Source: Achromobacter spanius
Lineage (GTDB): Bacteria; Pseudomonadota; Gammaproteobacteria; Burkholderiales; Burkholderiaceae_B
Assembly: GCF_029637605.1 (NCBI RefSeq)
Contig: NZ_CP121261.1
Span: 2,294,001 to 2,358,000 of the forward strand
Direction of reading: 5' to 3'
DNA length: 64,000 nucleotides
Positions 1 to 10,717 of the stretch are shown here, piece by piece (position 1 is the first letter of the stretch; each line of letters begins with the position of its first letter). Under the pieces are notes generated by a model. It did no database searches. It was not told the DNA's origin and saw only the letters and a list, made by a program, of their open reading frames with translations. Made by a program: the position numbers and the translations under genes.

Positions 1-867
1 CGCGCGCTTGAGTTCGGGCGCGCAGGGAGCGCCGGTGGACGCCACGAAGCGCAAGGAGGACAGGTCGAACGACGCCCGCGTGCGCGCATCCAGCTTCAGC
101 AGGCGCACATACATGATGGGCACGAGATAGACGGTGTCGATGCGGTGCTGCTCGATCAGACGCAAGACTTCAAGCGGGTCGAACCGCGCCGTCAGCACCA
201 GCGTGTCGCACACGCGCAGCGCCACCTGCGCGAAGACGCTGGGCGCGCTGTGATAGATCGGCGCCGGCAGCAGCGCGCGGCAGCCCTGCCGCAGGCCGTA
301 GGCCTGTTCCACCACGGACTCCACCGCCGCCAGATGCTCGGCCAGACGGTCCACCGGGAACGGCTGGCGCACCACGCCCTTGGGCCGGCCGGTCGTGCCC
401 GAGGTGTACGCCATGTGGCCGCGCGGGGCGACCACCGGGCCGTCGTAGCGGGGCTGTGCGTTGCGCCAGGCGTTGTAGTCGGCGCTATCGCCACCGTCTT
501 CGCTGCGCGGAGCAGCCACCGCATCGCCCGTTGCCGCGACTCGCAGCGCGGGCAGGCCAGCGGGCAAGGTGGCGTGCACCTGACGCCACAGATCATCTTC
601 AGCGATCAACACCCTGGCGCCGCTGTCGGCCACCAGGAACGCCACCTCGTCAGCCGTGTAGTGCCAATTGATGGGGCAGTAATAACAACCCAGCCGCTTG
701 CAGGCCTGGATGATTTCCAGGTACGGCATGCCGTTGCGCAGCAGCACCGCGATGACGTCGCCTTCGCGTACGCCCATCGCCGCCAGGCCCGCCGCGACCT
801 GCTCGCCCCGGGCCACCAGCGCCTCGCGCGTCAGGCTCAGGTCCCCGGCAATGATGCGTGCCGTCAT
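1..867 (-). CDS. AMP-binding acyl-CoA synthetase, partial (3' end outside window)
   Basis: This is the N-terminal part (about 289 codons) of an ANL-superfamily acid–CoA ligase, which activates a carboxylic acid with ATP and transfers it to CoA. The adenylate-forming P-loop motif YTSGTTGRPKG is visible at residues 154-164. Upstream are the usual fold elements, such as VLLRNGMPYLEIIQACKRLG near 41-60. The frame stays open to the window edge, so the C-terminal hinge and lid domain are not seen. Its ATG overlaps the stop of the SDR gene (ATGA), so the two are probably translationally coupled. The neighbouring dienoyl-CoA-reductase-like SDR suggests a fatty-acyl or unusual acyl-CoA substrate, but the substrate cannot be read from sequence. 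Confidence 0.88.
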   Translation of the reverse strand, partial: MTARIIAGDLSLTREALVARGEQVAAGLAAMGVREGDVIAVLLRNGMPYLEIIQACKRLGCYYCPINWHYTADEVAFLVADSGARVLIAEDDLWRQVHATLPAGLPALRVAATGDAVAAPRSEDGGDSADYNAWRNAQPRYDGPVVAPRGHMAYTSGTTGRPKGVVRQPFPVDRLAEHLAAVESVVEQAYGLRQGCRALLPAPIYHSAPSVFAQVALRVCDTLVLTARFDPLEVLRLIEQHRIDTVYLVPIMYVRLLKLDARTRASFDLSSLRFVASTGAPCAPELKRA

Positions 868-1763
868 GCCGGCTTCCCCGCGCGTTGCGCCTTGTCTTCC
901 GCGGTGCGCGCTTCGATGGCGGTGCGGGCGGCGGCCCAGTCTTCGTCGGACCAATCGAAGTACTGCTTGAAGTAGGCACCGTTGGCCAGGTAATCGCCCC
1001 CGTCCAGTGCAATCGTCTGGCCATTGATCCAATCGTTGCCCGGCCCCAGCAGAAAGGCCGCCAGTTCGCCGATGTCGTGCCCGGTGCCCAGGCGCCGCAT
1101 GGGGTTTTGTTGCGTCAGGGCGTCCTGCCCGTCGCCATTGGGACGCAAGCGCGCCGTCGCGCCCTCAGTAGGAATAACCCCCGGCGCAATGGCGTTCAGG
1201 CGGATGCCATGCCTGCCCCACTCCACCGCCAGCGATTTGGTCATGGCGTCGATGCCGGCCTTGGACATGGCCGAGGGCACCACGAACGGCGATCCGGTCC
1301 ACACCCAGGTCACCACGATGGACACCACCGCGCCGTGCGTGCCGGACGCGATCCAGCGTTTGCCCACCGCCTGCGTCATGTAGAAGGTGCCACGAAACAC
1401 GGTGTCGGCGATGGCGTTGAAGCCGCGCGCCGACAATTTCTCGGTGGGGCTGATGAAGTTGCCCGCCGCGTTGTTGACCAGGCCGTCCAACCCGCCGTGC
1501 GTGGTCCAGATGCCTGCAACCATGGCATCCACCGCGTCGGCGTCGCGGATGTCGACGGCATGCGCGTAGGCCTGGACGCCGTACTTGGCGCGCAACGCGG
1601 CGGCGGCGTCTTCCACCACGGTCTGGCGGCGGCCGCACACATGCACGGTGGCGCCCAGCGAGGCCAATTGTTCGGCCATGGCCAGGCCCAGCCCCGTGCC
1701 GCCTCCCGTAACGAGGATGCGCTGGCCGCGGAACAGGTCCGCGCGGAACATGCTTTGCACCAT
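864..1763 (-). CDS. SDR family oxidoreductase, 2,4-dienoyl-CoA reductase-like
   Basis: This 299-residue short-chain dehydrogenase has the cofactor motif TGGGTGLG (residues 19-26) and the NNAAGNFISPTEKLS segment (97-111). Together with SxxxK (S164, K168) in place of YxxxK, these are hallmarks of the 2,4-dienoyl-CoA reductase (DECR) branch. In DECR a tyrosine 15 residues before the lysine does the catalysis; here that position is Trp153. It is either a reductase with altered chemistry or a diverged paralogue. The start is supported by AAGGAGA seven bases upstream. It is first in a leftward pair with the acyl-CoA synthetase and divergent from a LysR gene, its likely regulator. Confidence 0.88.
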   Translation of the reverse strand: MVQSMFRADLFRGQRILVTGGGTGLGLAMAEQLASLGATVHVCGRRQTVVEDAAAALRAKYGVQAYAHAVDIRDADAVDAMVAGIWTTHGGLDGLVNNAAGNFISPTEKLSARGFNAIADTVFRGTFYMTQAVGKRWIASGTHGAVVSIVVTWVWTGSPFVVPSAMSKAGIDAMTKSLAVEWGRHGIRLNAIAPGVIPTEGATARLRPNGDGQDALTQQNPMRRLGTGHDIGELAAFLLGPGNDWINGQTIALDGGDYLANGAYFKQYFDWSDEDWAAARTAIEARTAEDKAQRAGKPA

Positions 1764-1841
1764 GGTTTGTCTCCTTGATCTGATCGCAATGCCGGTGTGG
1801 GAAGCAGATTATCAACGCACCGATAGCGCGACAATCCTTCA

Positions 1842-1873
1842 GCCTGAGTAAACTCTGTTTCCTCAGAGGCAAC
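1842..1873. promoter_or_regulatory. Candidate operator in the LysR/SDR divergent spacer
   Basis: The 124-bp spacer between the SDR and LysR genes holds short overlapping dyads. GAGT-AA-ACTC sits at 1846-1855, and CTGAG (1844-1848) pairs with CTCAG (1862-1866). They lie 15-45 bases upstream of the LysR start, where LysR autoregulatory sites often fall. No match to a named operator is claimed. Confidence 0.3.
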
Positions 1874-1887
1874 AATCCAAGACAGCC

Positions 1888-2817
1888 ATGTCCGCCTTGC
1901 CCGCGCTAGACCTGAACCTGATCCAACTGTTCGTGACCATCGTCGAGGCCGGCACGCTAAGCGAGGCTGCCTTGCGCCAAGGGGTGACGCGGTCGCACGT
2001 CAGCCGCAAGCTGCAAAAGCTGGAACGCGCGTTCGGCGCCCAGTTGATCCGGCGCACCACCCGCCGCCTGGAACTGACCCAGCAGGGCACGGTGCTGTAC
2101 GAACACGGGGCGCGCATGGCGCGCGAAGTGGAGTCGGCGCGGCATGCCTTGCAGAAGCTGGGCACGGAACCCACCGGCCACGTCCGCTTGTCCCTGCCCA
2201 CCGGCCTGGGCGAACTGGACGCGCTGCGCCCCCTGCTGGTGCGCTTTGCGCTGGAGCACCCCAGCCTGAGCCTGCGGGTTCTGTTTTCCAACCGCGTCAG
2301 CGATCTGATTTCGTCAGAGATCGACGTGGCGTTGCGGGTAATTTCGCAGCCGCCGCAAGACTACGTGGCCCGCGAGCTGGGCGACGTGAAATGGCACTTG
2401 TGCGCCGCTCCCGATTATTTGCAGCGCGTCGGCATGCCCGCGCACCCGCGCGACCTGGCCCGGTTTGACTTGCTATGCCCGCCCGGCCCGAAGCCGCAGG
2501 CAACGTTGCGGCTGACCCGCAAGGGGCAAACCTATGAAGCCAAGCTGGCGCCCCGTCTGCAATCCGAATACTTCCCTTTTCTGGCCCAGGCCGCGCGCGA
2601 CGGCGCGGGCATCGCCTTACTGCCCGCCTACATCGTGCAACCCGACCTGGAATCGCAGCGGCTGCGTGAAGTGCTGCCCGCCTATCGGGCAGAAGGCCCC
2701 GGTGACAAGCTGTTCATTCTGACGTCGCCCACGCCTTACCCGTCTACCGCCCAACGCGCCCTGGTCGCCTTCCTGAAACGGGAGCTGGAGCCGCTGCTGC
2801 GCGGCTATTTGAATTGA
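1888..2817 (+). CDS. LysR-family transcriptional regulator
   Basis: This 309-residue protein has an N-terminal winged helix-turn-helix (residues about 7-66: LNLIQLFVTIVEAGTLSEAA, then SHVSRKLQKLERAFG). It is followed by a LysR-type substrate-binding domain (about 93-300). The length is normal for the family. It is transcribed away from the SDR and acyl-CoA synthetase pair, the classical layout for a LysR regulator and its target operon. The effector is unknown; an acyl-CoA or a related acid would fit the neighbours. The next gene, acnA, has its own promoter and a different type of palindrome, so it is less likely to be the target. No terminator is obvious after the stop. Confidence 0.93.
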   Translation: MSALPALDLNLIQLFVTIVEAGTLSEAALRQGVTRSHVSRKLQKLERAFGAQLIRRTTRRLELTQQGTVLYEHGARMAREVESARHALQKLGTEPTGHVRLSLPTGLGELDALRPLLVRFALEHPSLSLRVLFSNRVSDLISSEIDVALRVISQPPQDYVARELGDVKWHLCAAPDYLQRVGMPAHPRDLARFDLLCPPGPKPQATLRLTRKGQTYEAKLAPRLQSEYFPFLAQAARDGAGIALLPAYIVQPDLESQRLREVLPAYRAEGPGDKLFILTSPTPYPSTAQRALVAFLKRELEPLLRGYLN

Positions 2818-2969
2818 TCCGGGCAGCCGCTTCCCGGGCAACACCCGTCGCCACGCCGCTGTAGGACAACCCTGGTAAAACCACGGGGTCTTGCGGGCTT
2901 GCTCCATGTCCGCCAAAGTAGGGGTTTCGCAGTCGCTGAACGGGACCTGACTGGACTTGGGCTTGAACT

Positions 2970-3006
2970 TTGACGTGCGCCCCAAGTCTTATATAAGATA
3001 TAAGAC
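2970..3006 (+). promoter_or_regulatory. acnA promoter embedded in a perfect palindromic operator
   Basis: The 299-bp gap before acnA contains a perfect inverted repeat: GTCTTATAT (2986-2994), three spacer bases, then ATATAAGAC (2998-3006). A sigma-70-type promoter overlaps it: TTGACG at 2970-2975, a 16-base spacer, and TATAAG at 2992-2997. A dimeric repressor bound here would cover the -10 box. The identity of the regulator is unknown; a GntR-type protein is only a guess. I see nothing else in 2818-2969. Confidence 0.6.
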
Positions 3007-3116
3007 ATACGGCCGCGCGCGGGCTTGTGTCCCCTACAATGACAAACGCGCAAAAACGCCAGAAAATGCCGCCTGCGCCTGGCCGAACACAGCCGGGCAA
3101 AACCACGGAGTCCATC

Positions 3117-5822
<2,706 letters not shown>

Positions 5823-5835
5823 CCCCGCCACTCGC

Positions 5836-5860
5836 TTGCGCCGCCCTCACGGCGGCGCAA
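5836..5860 (+). other. Perfect hairpin after acnA
   Basis: TTGCGCCGCC, a five-base loop, then GGCGGCGCAA form a perfect 10-bp stem just after the acnA stop. No T-run follows, so it probably protects the mRNA 3' end or assists the terminator that begins six bases later. Confidence 0.5.
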
Positions 5861-5865
5861 TGCAC

Positions 5866-5899
5866 AAGCCCCGAAGCCATGCGGCTTCGGGGCTTTTTA
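5866..5899 (+). terminator. Rho-independent terminator of acnA
   Basis: A 13-bp stem AAGCCCCGAAGCC / GGCTTCGGGGCTT with an ATGC loop is followed directly by a T-run. It lies 44 bases past the acnA stop, between acnA and the convergent dioxygenase gene. Confidence 0.9.
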
Positions 5900-5919
5900 C
5901 TGTCCAGGCACTTCGCGTG

Positions 5920-6696
5920 TCAGTCGTCGAACTGATAGGCATCCATGGCCAGTGCGCTGTACGAGATCTCGTCATTCAAGCGCTTGGCCGACGCGCCGCC
6001 CGCGCCCAGCGCCACATACAGCGGCATCAGGTGATCGTCATGCGGATGGGCCTGCGATGCGCCCGGCGCCTGCGCCTGCCAGTCCAGCAATGCCGGCACG
6101 TTGTTGTCGGCCAGGTTGCGCGCATACCAGTTTTGAAACTCGGGCACATAGGGCGCCGCCGGTGCGTCTTGCGGCATGCGCAGGTGGCGCAGATTGTGTG
6201 TCAGCGAGCCCGAGCCGATGATCAGGATGCCCTCGTCGCGCAGCGGCGCCAGCGCGAGCCCCAGCGCCAACTGGCCGGCAGCGTCGCGGCCCATGTCCAG
6301 CGACAGTTGCACCACCGGCACGTCGACATCGGGATACAGGTAGCGCAGCGGCACCCAGGCGCCATGGTCCAGTGGGCGGCGCGGGTCGCGGTCGGCGGCG
6401 ATGCCCGACTCGGCCAGCAGCGCCTGCACGCGCGCGCCCAGTTCGGGCGAACCGGGCGCCGCGTATTGCAGCGTGTAGAGCTCGGGCGGAAAGCCGCCGA
6501 AGTCGTGCCAGGCCACTTGCTGGTCGCGGGTGGACAGCGCCAGGCCTTCGCCCATCCAATGCGGTGACACCACCAGGATGCCGCGCGGCTTGCGGCCCTG
6601 GGCCTGGCTCCAGGCCGCCAGCACGGGGCCGGTCAGCCCGGGTTCAACGGCCAGCATGGGCGAACCGTGGGAAACGAATAGCGTAGGCCAACGCAT
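5920..6696 (-). CDS. YgiD-type 4,5-DOPA extradiol dioxygenase family protein
   Basis: This 258-residue member of the LigB/DODA superfamily resembles E. coli YgiD, a zinc or iron enzyme opening catecholic rings such as DOPA. The N-terminal metal-ligand motifs are clear: SHGSP with His10 and SPHW with His46. Further histidines lie in SGSLTHNL and in the C-terminal DDHLMPLYVALG. The length matches the family. It converges on acnA and is divergent from the DUF2863 gene, so it is probably a single transcription unit. The true substrate is uncertain, since YgiD homologues are widespread in bacteria that make no betalains. Confidence 0.87.
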   Translation of the reverse strand: MRWPTLFVSHGSPMLAVEPGLTGPVLAAWSQAQGRKPRGILVVSPHWMGEGLALSTRDQQVAWHDFGGFPPELYTLQYAAPGSPELGARVQALLAESGIAADRDPRRPLDHGAWVPLRYLYPDVDVPVVQLSLDMGRDAAGQLALGLALAPLRDEGILIIGSGSLTHNLRHLRMPQDAPAAPYVPEFQNWYARNLADNNVPALLDWQAQAPGASQAHPHDDHLMPLYVALGAGGASAKRLNDEISYSALAMDAYQFDD

Positions 6697-6746
6697 GGCG
6701 AAGCCTCCAGGAAATAAAGTCGATGCCTGGATTTTCGAACGTTTCC

Positions 6747-6790
6747 GATCAGCAATAAACCCCTACGACGGGGATGATCTATTGCCGATC
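6747..6790. repeat. Nested inverted repeat upstream of the DUF2863 gene
   Basis: GATCAGCAATA (6747-6757) and TATTGCCGATC (6780-6790) form 11-base arms with one mismatch. Inside them, CCCC and GGGG pair around a short loop. The 229-bp spacer between the divergent dioxygenase and DUF2863 genes holds no other clear signal. Confidence 0.35.
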
Positions 6791-6925
6791 CGGCATCAAT
6801 ACGGAAGCGCAGCGCCGCCCCCGTGCCCAGCCGCCCCTGTCCTTGCAAACCCTAGCGTCCACGCCGACGCGCGCGGCGGGCGTTAAACTACGTCGTTACA
6901 CACTTACTGGACGTCCCTCGAAGTT

Positions 6926-8128
6926 ATGGCCCGATCCCGCAGCCAATCCGCTCCCCGCATGACCCGCGACGCCACCCGCCTGGTGGCGCTGTCCCAAGCG
7001 CTTAACCGCTCGGGCAGCCGCGTTGAAGACGTGTTCTGGGAGAACCAGCTTGGCGAAGCGATTCCCAAGCTGCTCAAGGCGGGGCAGGACGCCCCGCTGG
7101 AAGCGGCCCTGGACCACCTCGCGCAAAGCGACATAGGCGCCTACGAAGTCTTGATCGAACAGGCGGAAACGCTGTCCGAATCCATGAAGATCGAGAAAGA
7201 CGGCGTCGTGCACGACGTGCTGCTTATCGTCGCGCCGATTGTCGCCTGGACCCGCTACGCCATTCCAACCGGCCCCGTTTCCGCCAGCGCCCAGCAGGCG
7301 CTGCTGGCGCAGTTGCACGGCCATGTGCTGTCCAGCCATGCGCGCACCGCGCTGATGCCGATGCTGGTCAGCGTGGACCAGATGCCGCGCACCTTCGGCG
7401 AAACCTGGCAGTGGCTGCAACGCCTGGGCTCGCAGGCCCTGGGCGGCGAAGCCACCAAGCCCGTGCTGAACACCGAAGTGGAAACGGCCAACATGCTGGC
7501 CGACACGCGCTACATCATCGGCGCGGTCGCCGTGCCCGAAAACGCGCCCATTTTCCGCTGGCAGGAAAGCCTGGGCGAAGCCGACGCCACGCGCGACGCC
7601 TGCCAGGAACAATGGGCCGCCCAGGCGCAACCCACGCTGGCGGCGCTGCTGCCCGGCTGCGGCTTTGAGGCCTTGCTGCCCGACGCCTACTACGTCAGCA
7701 ACCGCGAAGCCGACCGGCGCGTGCGCCCCCTGTCGCTGCGCGCGGCCGTGAGTTGGCTGGAAGGCGCGGTCAGCCTGGAGGCCTCGCAGCTGCGCGCGGT
7801 GGTGGCCGGCTGCGGCGAAAACCGCATCGACGAATACCGCATCAGCTTCACGGCGCGCAACAGCAATGACGTGTATTACGGCTGCGTATGGCCCTTGTAT
7901 GGCCGCGAGGAAGAAACCCCGTCCGACGAAGGCCAACCCGACGTGGTCGATGAAATCGCAGCTTTGCTGAAGGAATATGGCGTCACGGAAATGCGCCGTA
8001 TCCCGGGCGTGCTGCCCGCGGAATACTGCGAAGACTGCGGCGCGCCCTACTTCCCGAATCCGCTGGGCGAATTGGTACACGCCGAATTGCCCGAGGACGC
8101 CGAAGCCGCGCCGGCCAAGTTCCACTAA
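6926..8128 (+). CDS. DUF2863 family protein
   Basis: This 400-residue protein matches the betaproteobacterial DUF2863 family, whose function is not established. It has no signal peptide or membrane segment, so it is probably cytosolic. Near the C-terminus a short CEDCGAPYFPNPLGE motif could bind a metal, but only two cysteines are present. It ends six bases before earP and is followed by efp, an arrangement I associate with Bordetella-like genomes, so a link to EF-P modification or translation is possible but unproven. The start ATG at 6926 is preceded by only a weak ribosome site. Confidence 0.85.
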   Translation: MARSRSQSAPRMTRDATRLVALSQALNRSGSRVEDVFWENQLGEAIPKLLKAGQDAPLEAALDHLAQSDIGAYEVLIEQAETLSESMKIEKDGVVHDVLLIVAPIVAWTRYAIPTGPVSASAQQALLAQLHGHVLSSHARTALMPMLVSVDQMPRTFGETWQWLQRLGSQALGGEATKPVLNTEVETANMLADTRYIIGAVAVPENAPIFRWQESLGEADATRDACQEQWAAQAQPTLAALLPGCGFEALLPDAYYVSNREADRRVRPLSLRAAVSWLEGAVSLEASQLRAVVAGCGENRIDEYRISFTARNSNDVYYGCVWPLYGREEETPSDEGQPDVVDEIAALLKEYGVTEMRRIPGVLPAEYCEDCGAPYFPNPLGELVHAELPEDAEAAPAKFH

Positions 8129-8134
8129 CCCCCC

Positions 8135-9262
8135 ATGCAAGCGGATATTTTCTGCCGAGTCGTCGATAACTATGGCGACATCGGCGTGTGCTGGCGGCTG
8201 GCCCGCCGGCTGTCCCAGGGTTTCGGCTGGGATATCCGCTTGTGGGTGGACGATCTGGCCAGCTTCGCCCGCATCCAGCCGGGCGTAGCCGACAACGCCG
8301 CGCGGCAACGCTGCGCGGGCGTGGATGTCGTGCGCTGGTCCGACACCCCCGACCCGACCCTGGGCGCGCGCGATGTCGTCATCGAGGCCTTCGCCTGCGA
8401 TCCCCCGGACGCCTTCCTGCAAAGCATGCGCCAGGTGCACCCGGCCTGGATCAATCTGGAATATTTAAGCGCTGAAGCCTGGGTGGAAAGCTGCCACGGC
8501 CTGCCTTCGCAACGGCCAGATGGGCTGGTGAAGCACTTTTTCTTTCCCGGCTTCACCGCCGCCACGGGCGGCCTGCTGCGCGAACCGGGCCTGAGCGCGG
8601 AACGCGACGCGCTGCAGGCGTCGATAGAACAACAAAACAACTTTTTGCACGCGCTGGGTGTGGACGACGCCGTGCTCTCGCGCCGCCGCGACGGCGCGCG
8701 CACGGTCAGCCTGTTCTGCTATCCCACGGCGCCGGTGCAGGCATTGGTCAGTGCCCTGGCGGCCGACTCCCGGCCCAGCGTGCTGCTGGCGCCCATCGGC
8801 ATCGCGCCGGGCCTGGAGGGCGCCTGCGCGGAGGCCGCCTGCGCGGCGCCGGGCGCCCCGCTGCTGGCGCGCCTGCCCTTTGTGGCACAGCCGGATTTCG
8901 ACCGTGTGCTGTGGTTGTCGGACCTGAACTTCGTACGCGGCGAAGACTCGTTCATCCGCGCCGCCTGGGCAGCGCGTCCGCTGGTGTGGCAAATTTACCC
9001 GCAGGATCAGAACACGCACCTGGAAAAGCTTGAAGCCTGGCTGGCCCGCTATCCGGCCCCGGAATCCGCGCAGTCGTTGATACGGGCCTGGAACGCACCG
9101 CAAGGCGAACAGACCGTTGCGGCGGCCTCCGCGGCGCTGGCGCCGGACGCCTGGCACGCCTGGGCCAAGGCCGCCCGCGACTGGGACGCCAAGCAGGCGG
9201 CGCTACCCGATCTGGCTGAAAATCTGGCTGGGTTTTGCGCAGACCTGGCCAAGAAACGTTAG
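8135..9262 (+). CDS. earP: EF-P arginine rhamnosyltransferase EarP
   Basis: EarP transfers L-rhamnose from dTDP-L-rhamnose to an arginine of elongation factor P, which lets EF-P relieve ribosome stalling at polyproline stretches. The 375-residue GT-B protein carries the EarP signature DNYGDIGVCWRLAR at residues 11-24, including the two aspartates D11 and D15. The C-terminal catalytic glutamate lies in RGEDSF (Glu270), followed by WQIYPQ. It lies six bases after the DUF2863 gene and just upstream of its substrate gene efp. EF-P here has arginine at position 32, as expected for an EarP substrate. Confidence 0.96.
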   Translation: MQADIFCRVVDNYGDIGVCWRLARRLSQGFGWDIRLWVDDLASFARIQPGVADNAARQRCAGVDVVRWSDTPDPTLGARDVVIEAFACDPPDAFLQSMRQVHPAWINLEYLSAEAWVESCHGLPSQRPDGLVKHFFFPGFTAATGGLLREPGLSAERDALQASIEQQNNFLHALGVDDAVLSRRRDGARTVSLFCYPTAPVQALVSALAADSRPSVLLAPIGIAPGLEGACAEAACAAPGAPLLARLPFVAQPDFDRVLWLSDLNFVRGEDSFIRAAWAARPLVWQIYPQDQNTHLEKLEAWLARYPAPESAQSLIRAWNAPQGEQTVAAASAALAPDAWHAWAKAARDWDAKQAALPDLAENLAGFCADLAKKR

Positions 9263-9325
9263 AATAGAGAGTTTTCTGAGCTGCCCTGAATTTTGTCGGG
9301 CCTCAACATGACGCCTCCCGGGGTG

Positions 9326-9409
9326 TGCAAAAAGTCGCAAGTACGCAATGCAAGTACGCAATGCAAGTACGCAATGCAAGTACGAGTAAGCGTACAGCGG
9401 CTTTTTGCA
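9326..9409 (+). promoter_or_regulatory. Structured efp leader with tandem 13-bp repeats
   Basis: TGCAAAAAGTCGC (9326-9338) and GCGGCTTTTTGCA (9397-9409) are complementary at 12 of 13 positions. The loop between them holds three exact copies of CAAGTACGCAATG (from 9338 to 9376) plus an 8-base partial copy. GCGTAC at 9390-9395 can pair with GTACGC of any one of the three full repeats, giving mutually exclusive hairpins 40-110 bases upstream of efp. This suggests an attenuator or expression-tuning element. Confidence 0.55.
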
Positions 9410-9446
9410 AGCACGGCGAGTGCACCCTACCCCCGGAGTTTTATCG

Positions 9447-10004
9447 ATGAAAACCGCTCAGGAATTGCGAGTCGGCAACGTGGTCATGGTCGGCAAGGAT
9501 CCCCTCGTGGTCCAGAAAGCCGAATACAACAAGTCTGGCCGTAACGCTGCTGTTGTGAAGCTGAAGTTCAAGAACCTGCTGACCGCCTCGGCCAGCGAAT
9601 CGGTCTACAAGGCCGACGAAAAGTTCGAAGTCGTTCAACTGGATCGCAAGGAGTGCACCTACTCCTACTTCGGCGACCCGATGTACGTCTTCATGGACGA
9701 AGAGTACAACCAGTACGAAATCGAAGCGGAAAGCATGGGCGACGCCCTGAACTACCTGGAAGAAGCGATGCCAGTGGAAGTGGTCTTCTACGACGGCCGC
9801 GCCATTTCGGTGGAACTGCCCACGACGATCGTTCGCGAAATCACCTACACCGAACCCGCCGTGCGTGGCGATACGTCGGGCAAGGTCACCAAGCCGGCCA
9901 AGATCAACACCGGCTACGAACTGAACGTGCCGCTGTTCTGCGCCATTGGCGACAAGATCGAAATCGACACCCGTACCAACGAATACCGCAGCCGCGTTCA
10001 ATAA
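9447..10004 (+). CDS. efp: Translation elongation factor P
   Basis: EF-P binds ribosomes stalled at consecutive prolines and promotes peptide bond formation. The 185-residue protein has the normal three-domain length. The modification loop reads NKSGRNAAV with Arg32 at the tip, the rhamnosylation site used by EarP-type systems rather than the lysine used with EpmA. The start at 9447 is set by GGAG eight bases upstream and by alignment with the family; an upstream ATG at 9405 would add 14 unrelated residues. It follows earP after a 184-bp leader with unusual repeats and ends in a strong terminator. Confidence 0.97.
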   Translation: MKTAQELRVGNVVMVGKDPLVVQKAEYNKSGRNAAVVKLKFKNLLTASASESVYKADEKFEVVQLDRKECTYSYFGDPMYVFMDEEYNQYEIEAESMGDALNYLEEAMPVEVVFYDGRAISVELPTTIVREITYTEPAVRGDTSGKVTKPAKINTGYELNVPLFCAIGDKIEIDTRTNEYRSRVQ

Positions 10005-10024
10005 TTGATTCGGCAGCAGGTACG

Positions 10025-10062
10025 AAAAAGCCAGGCCCTGACAACAGGGCCTGGCTTTTTTT
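10025..10062 (+). terminator. Rho-independent terminator of efp
   Basis: The stem GCCAGGCCCTG / CAGGGCCTGGC with an ACAA loop is preceded by an A-run and followed by seven T residues. It lies 20 bases after the efp stop and may act on both strands. Confidence 0.92.
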
Positions 10063-10114
10063 CATGGGCGCGCCGTTCTGAAACGAGCACGCGTGCTTAT
10101 TGCGTACGACGTGC

Positions 10115-10573
10115 CTACTGCAAGCGTTCGTCGTCCAGGAAGTCAGGCACCGCCATGACTTCAATGCCGTCCTCGGCCAGGGCCTCGCGTTCTTCCGGCG
10201 TTGCGGTGCCACGGATGGGGCGCTCGTCGGCGTCGCCGTCGTGGATGCGGCGGGCTTCTTCCGCAAAGCGGGGGCCGACGTTTTCGGTGCTGCGCAACAG
10301 CGCCCGCACCTGCTTCATGACCACGGCCTGCACGGCCGCCATTTTCTCGGCGTCCGACGCGCCGGCCGGCACCGCGGGCGGCTGGGCCGGCGCATGCAGG
10401 TGCGACACGTTCAGGCGCGGCGCCGACAGCCGCTTGGTGATGCTGGCCGAGCCGCAAACAGGGCACGTGACCAGACCACGCGCCTGTTGCGCGTCATAGT
10501 CGTCGTGCGAACCGAACCAGCCTTCAAAGATGTGGCTGTGCTCGCACTGCAGGTCGAAAACTTTAAGAGCCAT
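10115..10573 (-). CDS. DUF1178 family protein
   Basis: This small 152-residue cytosolic protein belongs to DUF1178, a conserved family of unknown function. It begins with the typical MALKVFDLQCEHSHIFEGWF and has a CPVCGS motif near residues 37-42. That motif, with the earlier Cys10 and His residues, may form a zinc site like a rubredoxin-type knuckle. It converges on efp, with the efp terminator lying between the two stops. No partner can be inferred from the context. Confidence 0.87.
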   Translation of the reverse strand: MALKVFDLQCEHSHIFEGWFGSHDDYDAQQARGLVTCPVCGSASITKRLSAPRLNVSHLHAPAQPPAVPAGASDAEKMAAVQAVVMKQVRALLRSTENVGPRFAEEARRIHDGDADERPIRGTATPEEREALAEDGIEVMAVPDFLDDERLQ

Positions 10574-10667
10574 GGTCGGTATATGGGGGCCAGCGGCCAG
10601 AATACAAGAATCTGCCCGCCGCGCGTGCTATCCCCTTGAAAGCGCAGGGACAAGGCGCCGCGCCCCA

Positions 10668-10692
10668 AGAAAAAACGGGCCCGCGGGCCCGT
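10668..10692 (-). terminator. Terminator of the DUF2968 lipoprotein gene
   Basis: Read on the minus strand, the self-complementary ACGGGCCCGCGGGCCCGT is followed by a run of T residues, 25 bases past the stop of the leftward lipoprotein gene. Confidence 0.75.
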
Positions 10693-10717
10693 CTTGGCAC
10701 GGCGTAACGAACAACAC

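Noticed and set aside
9338..9384. CRISPR-like direct repeats before efp
   Set aside because: Units are only 13 bp, perfectly tandem with no spacers, and lie in an mRNA leader.
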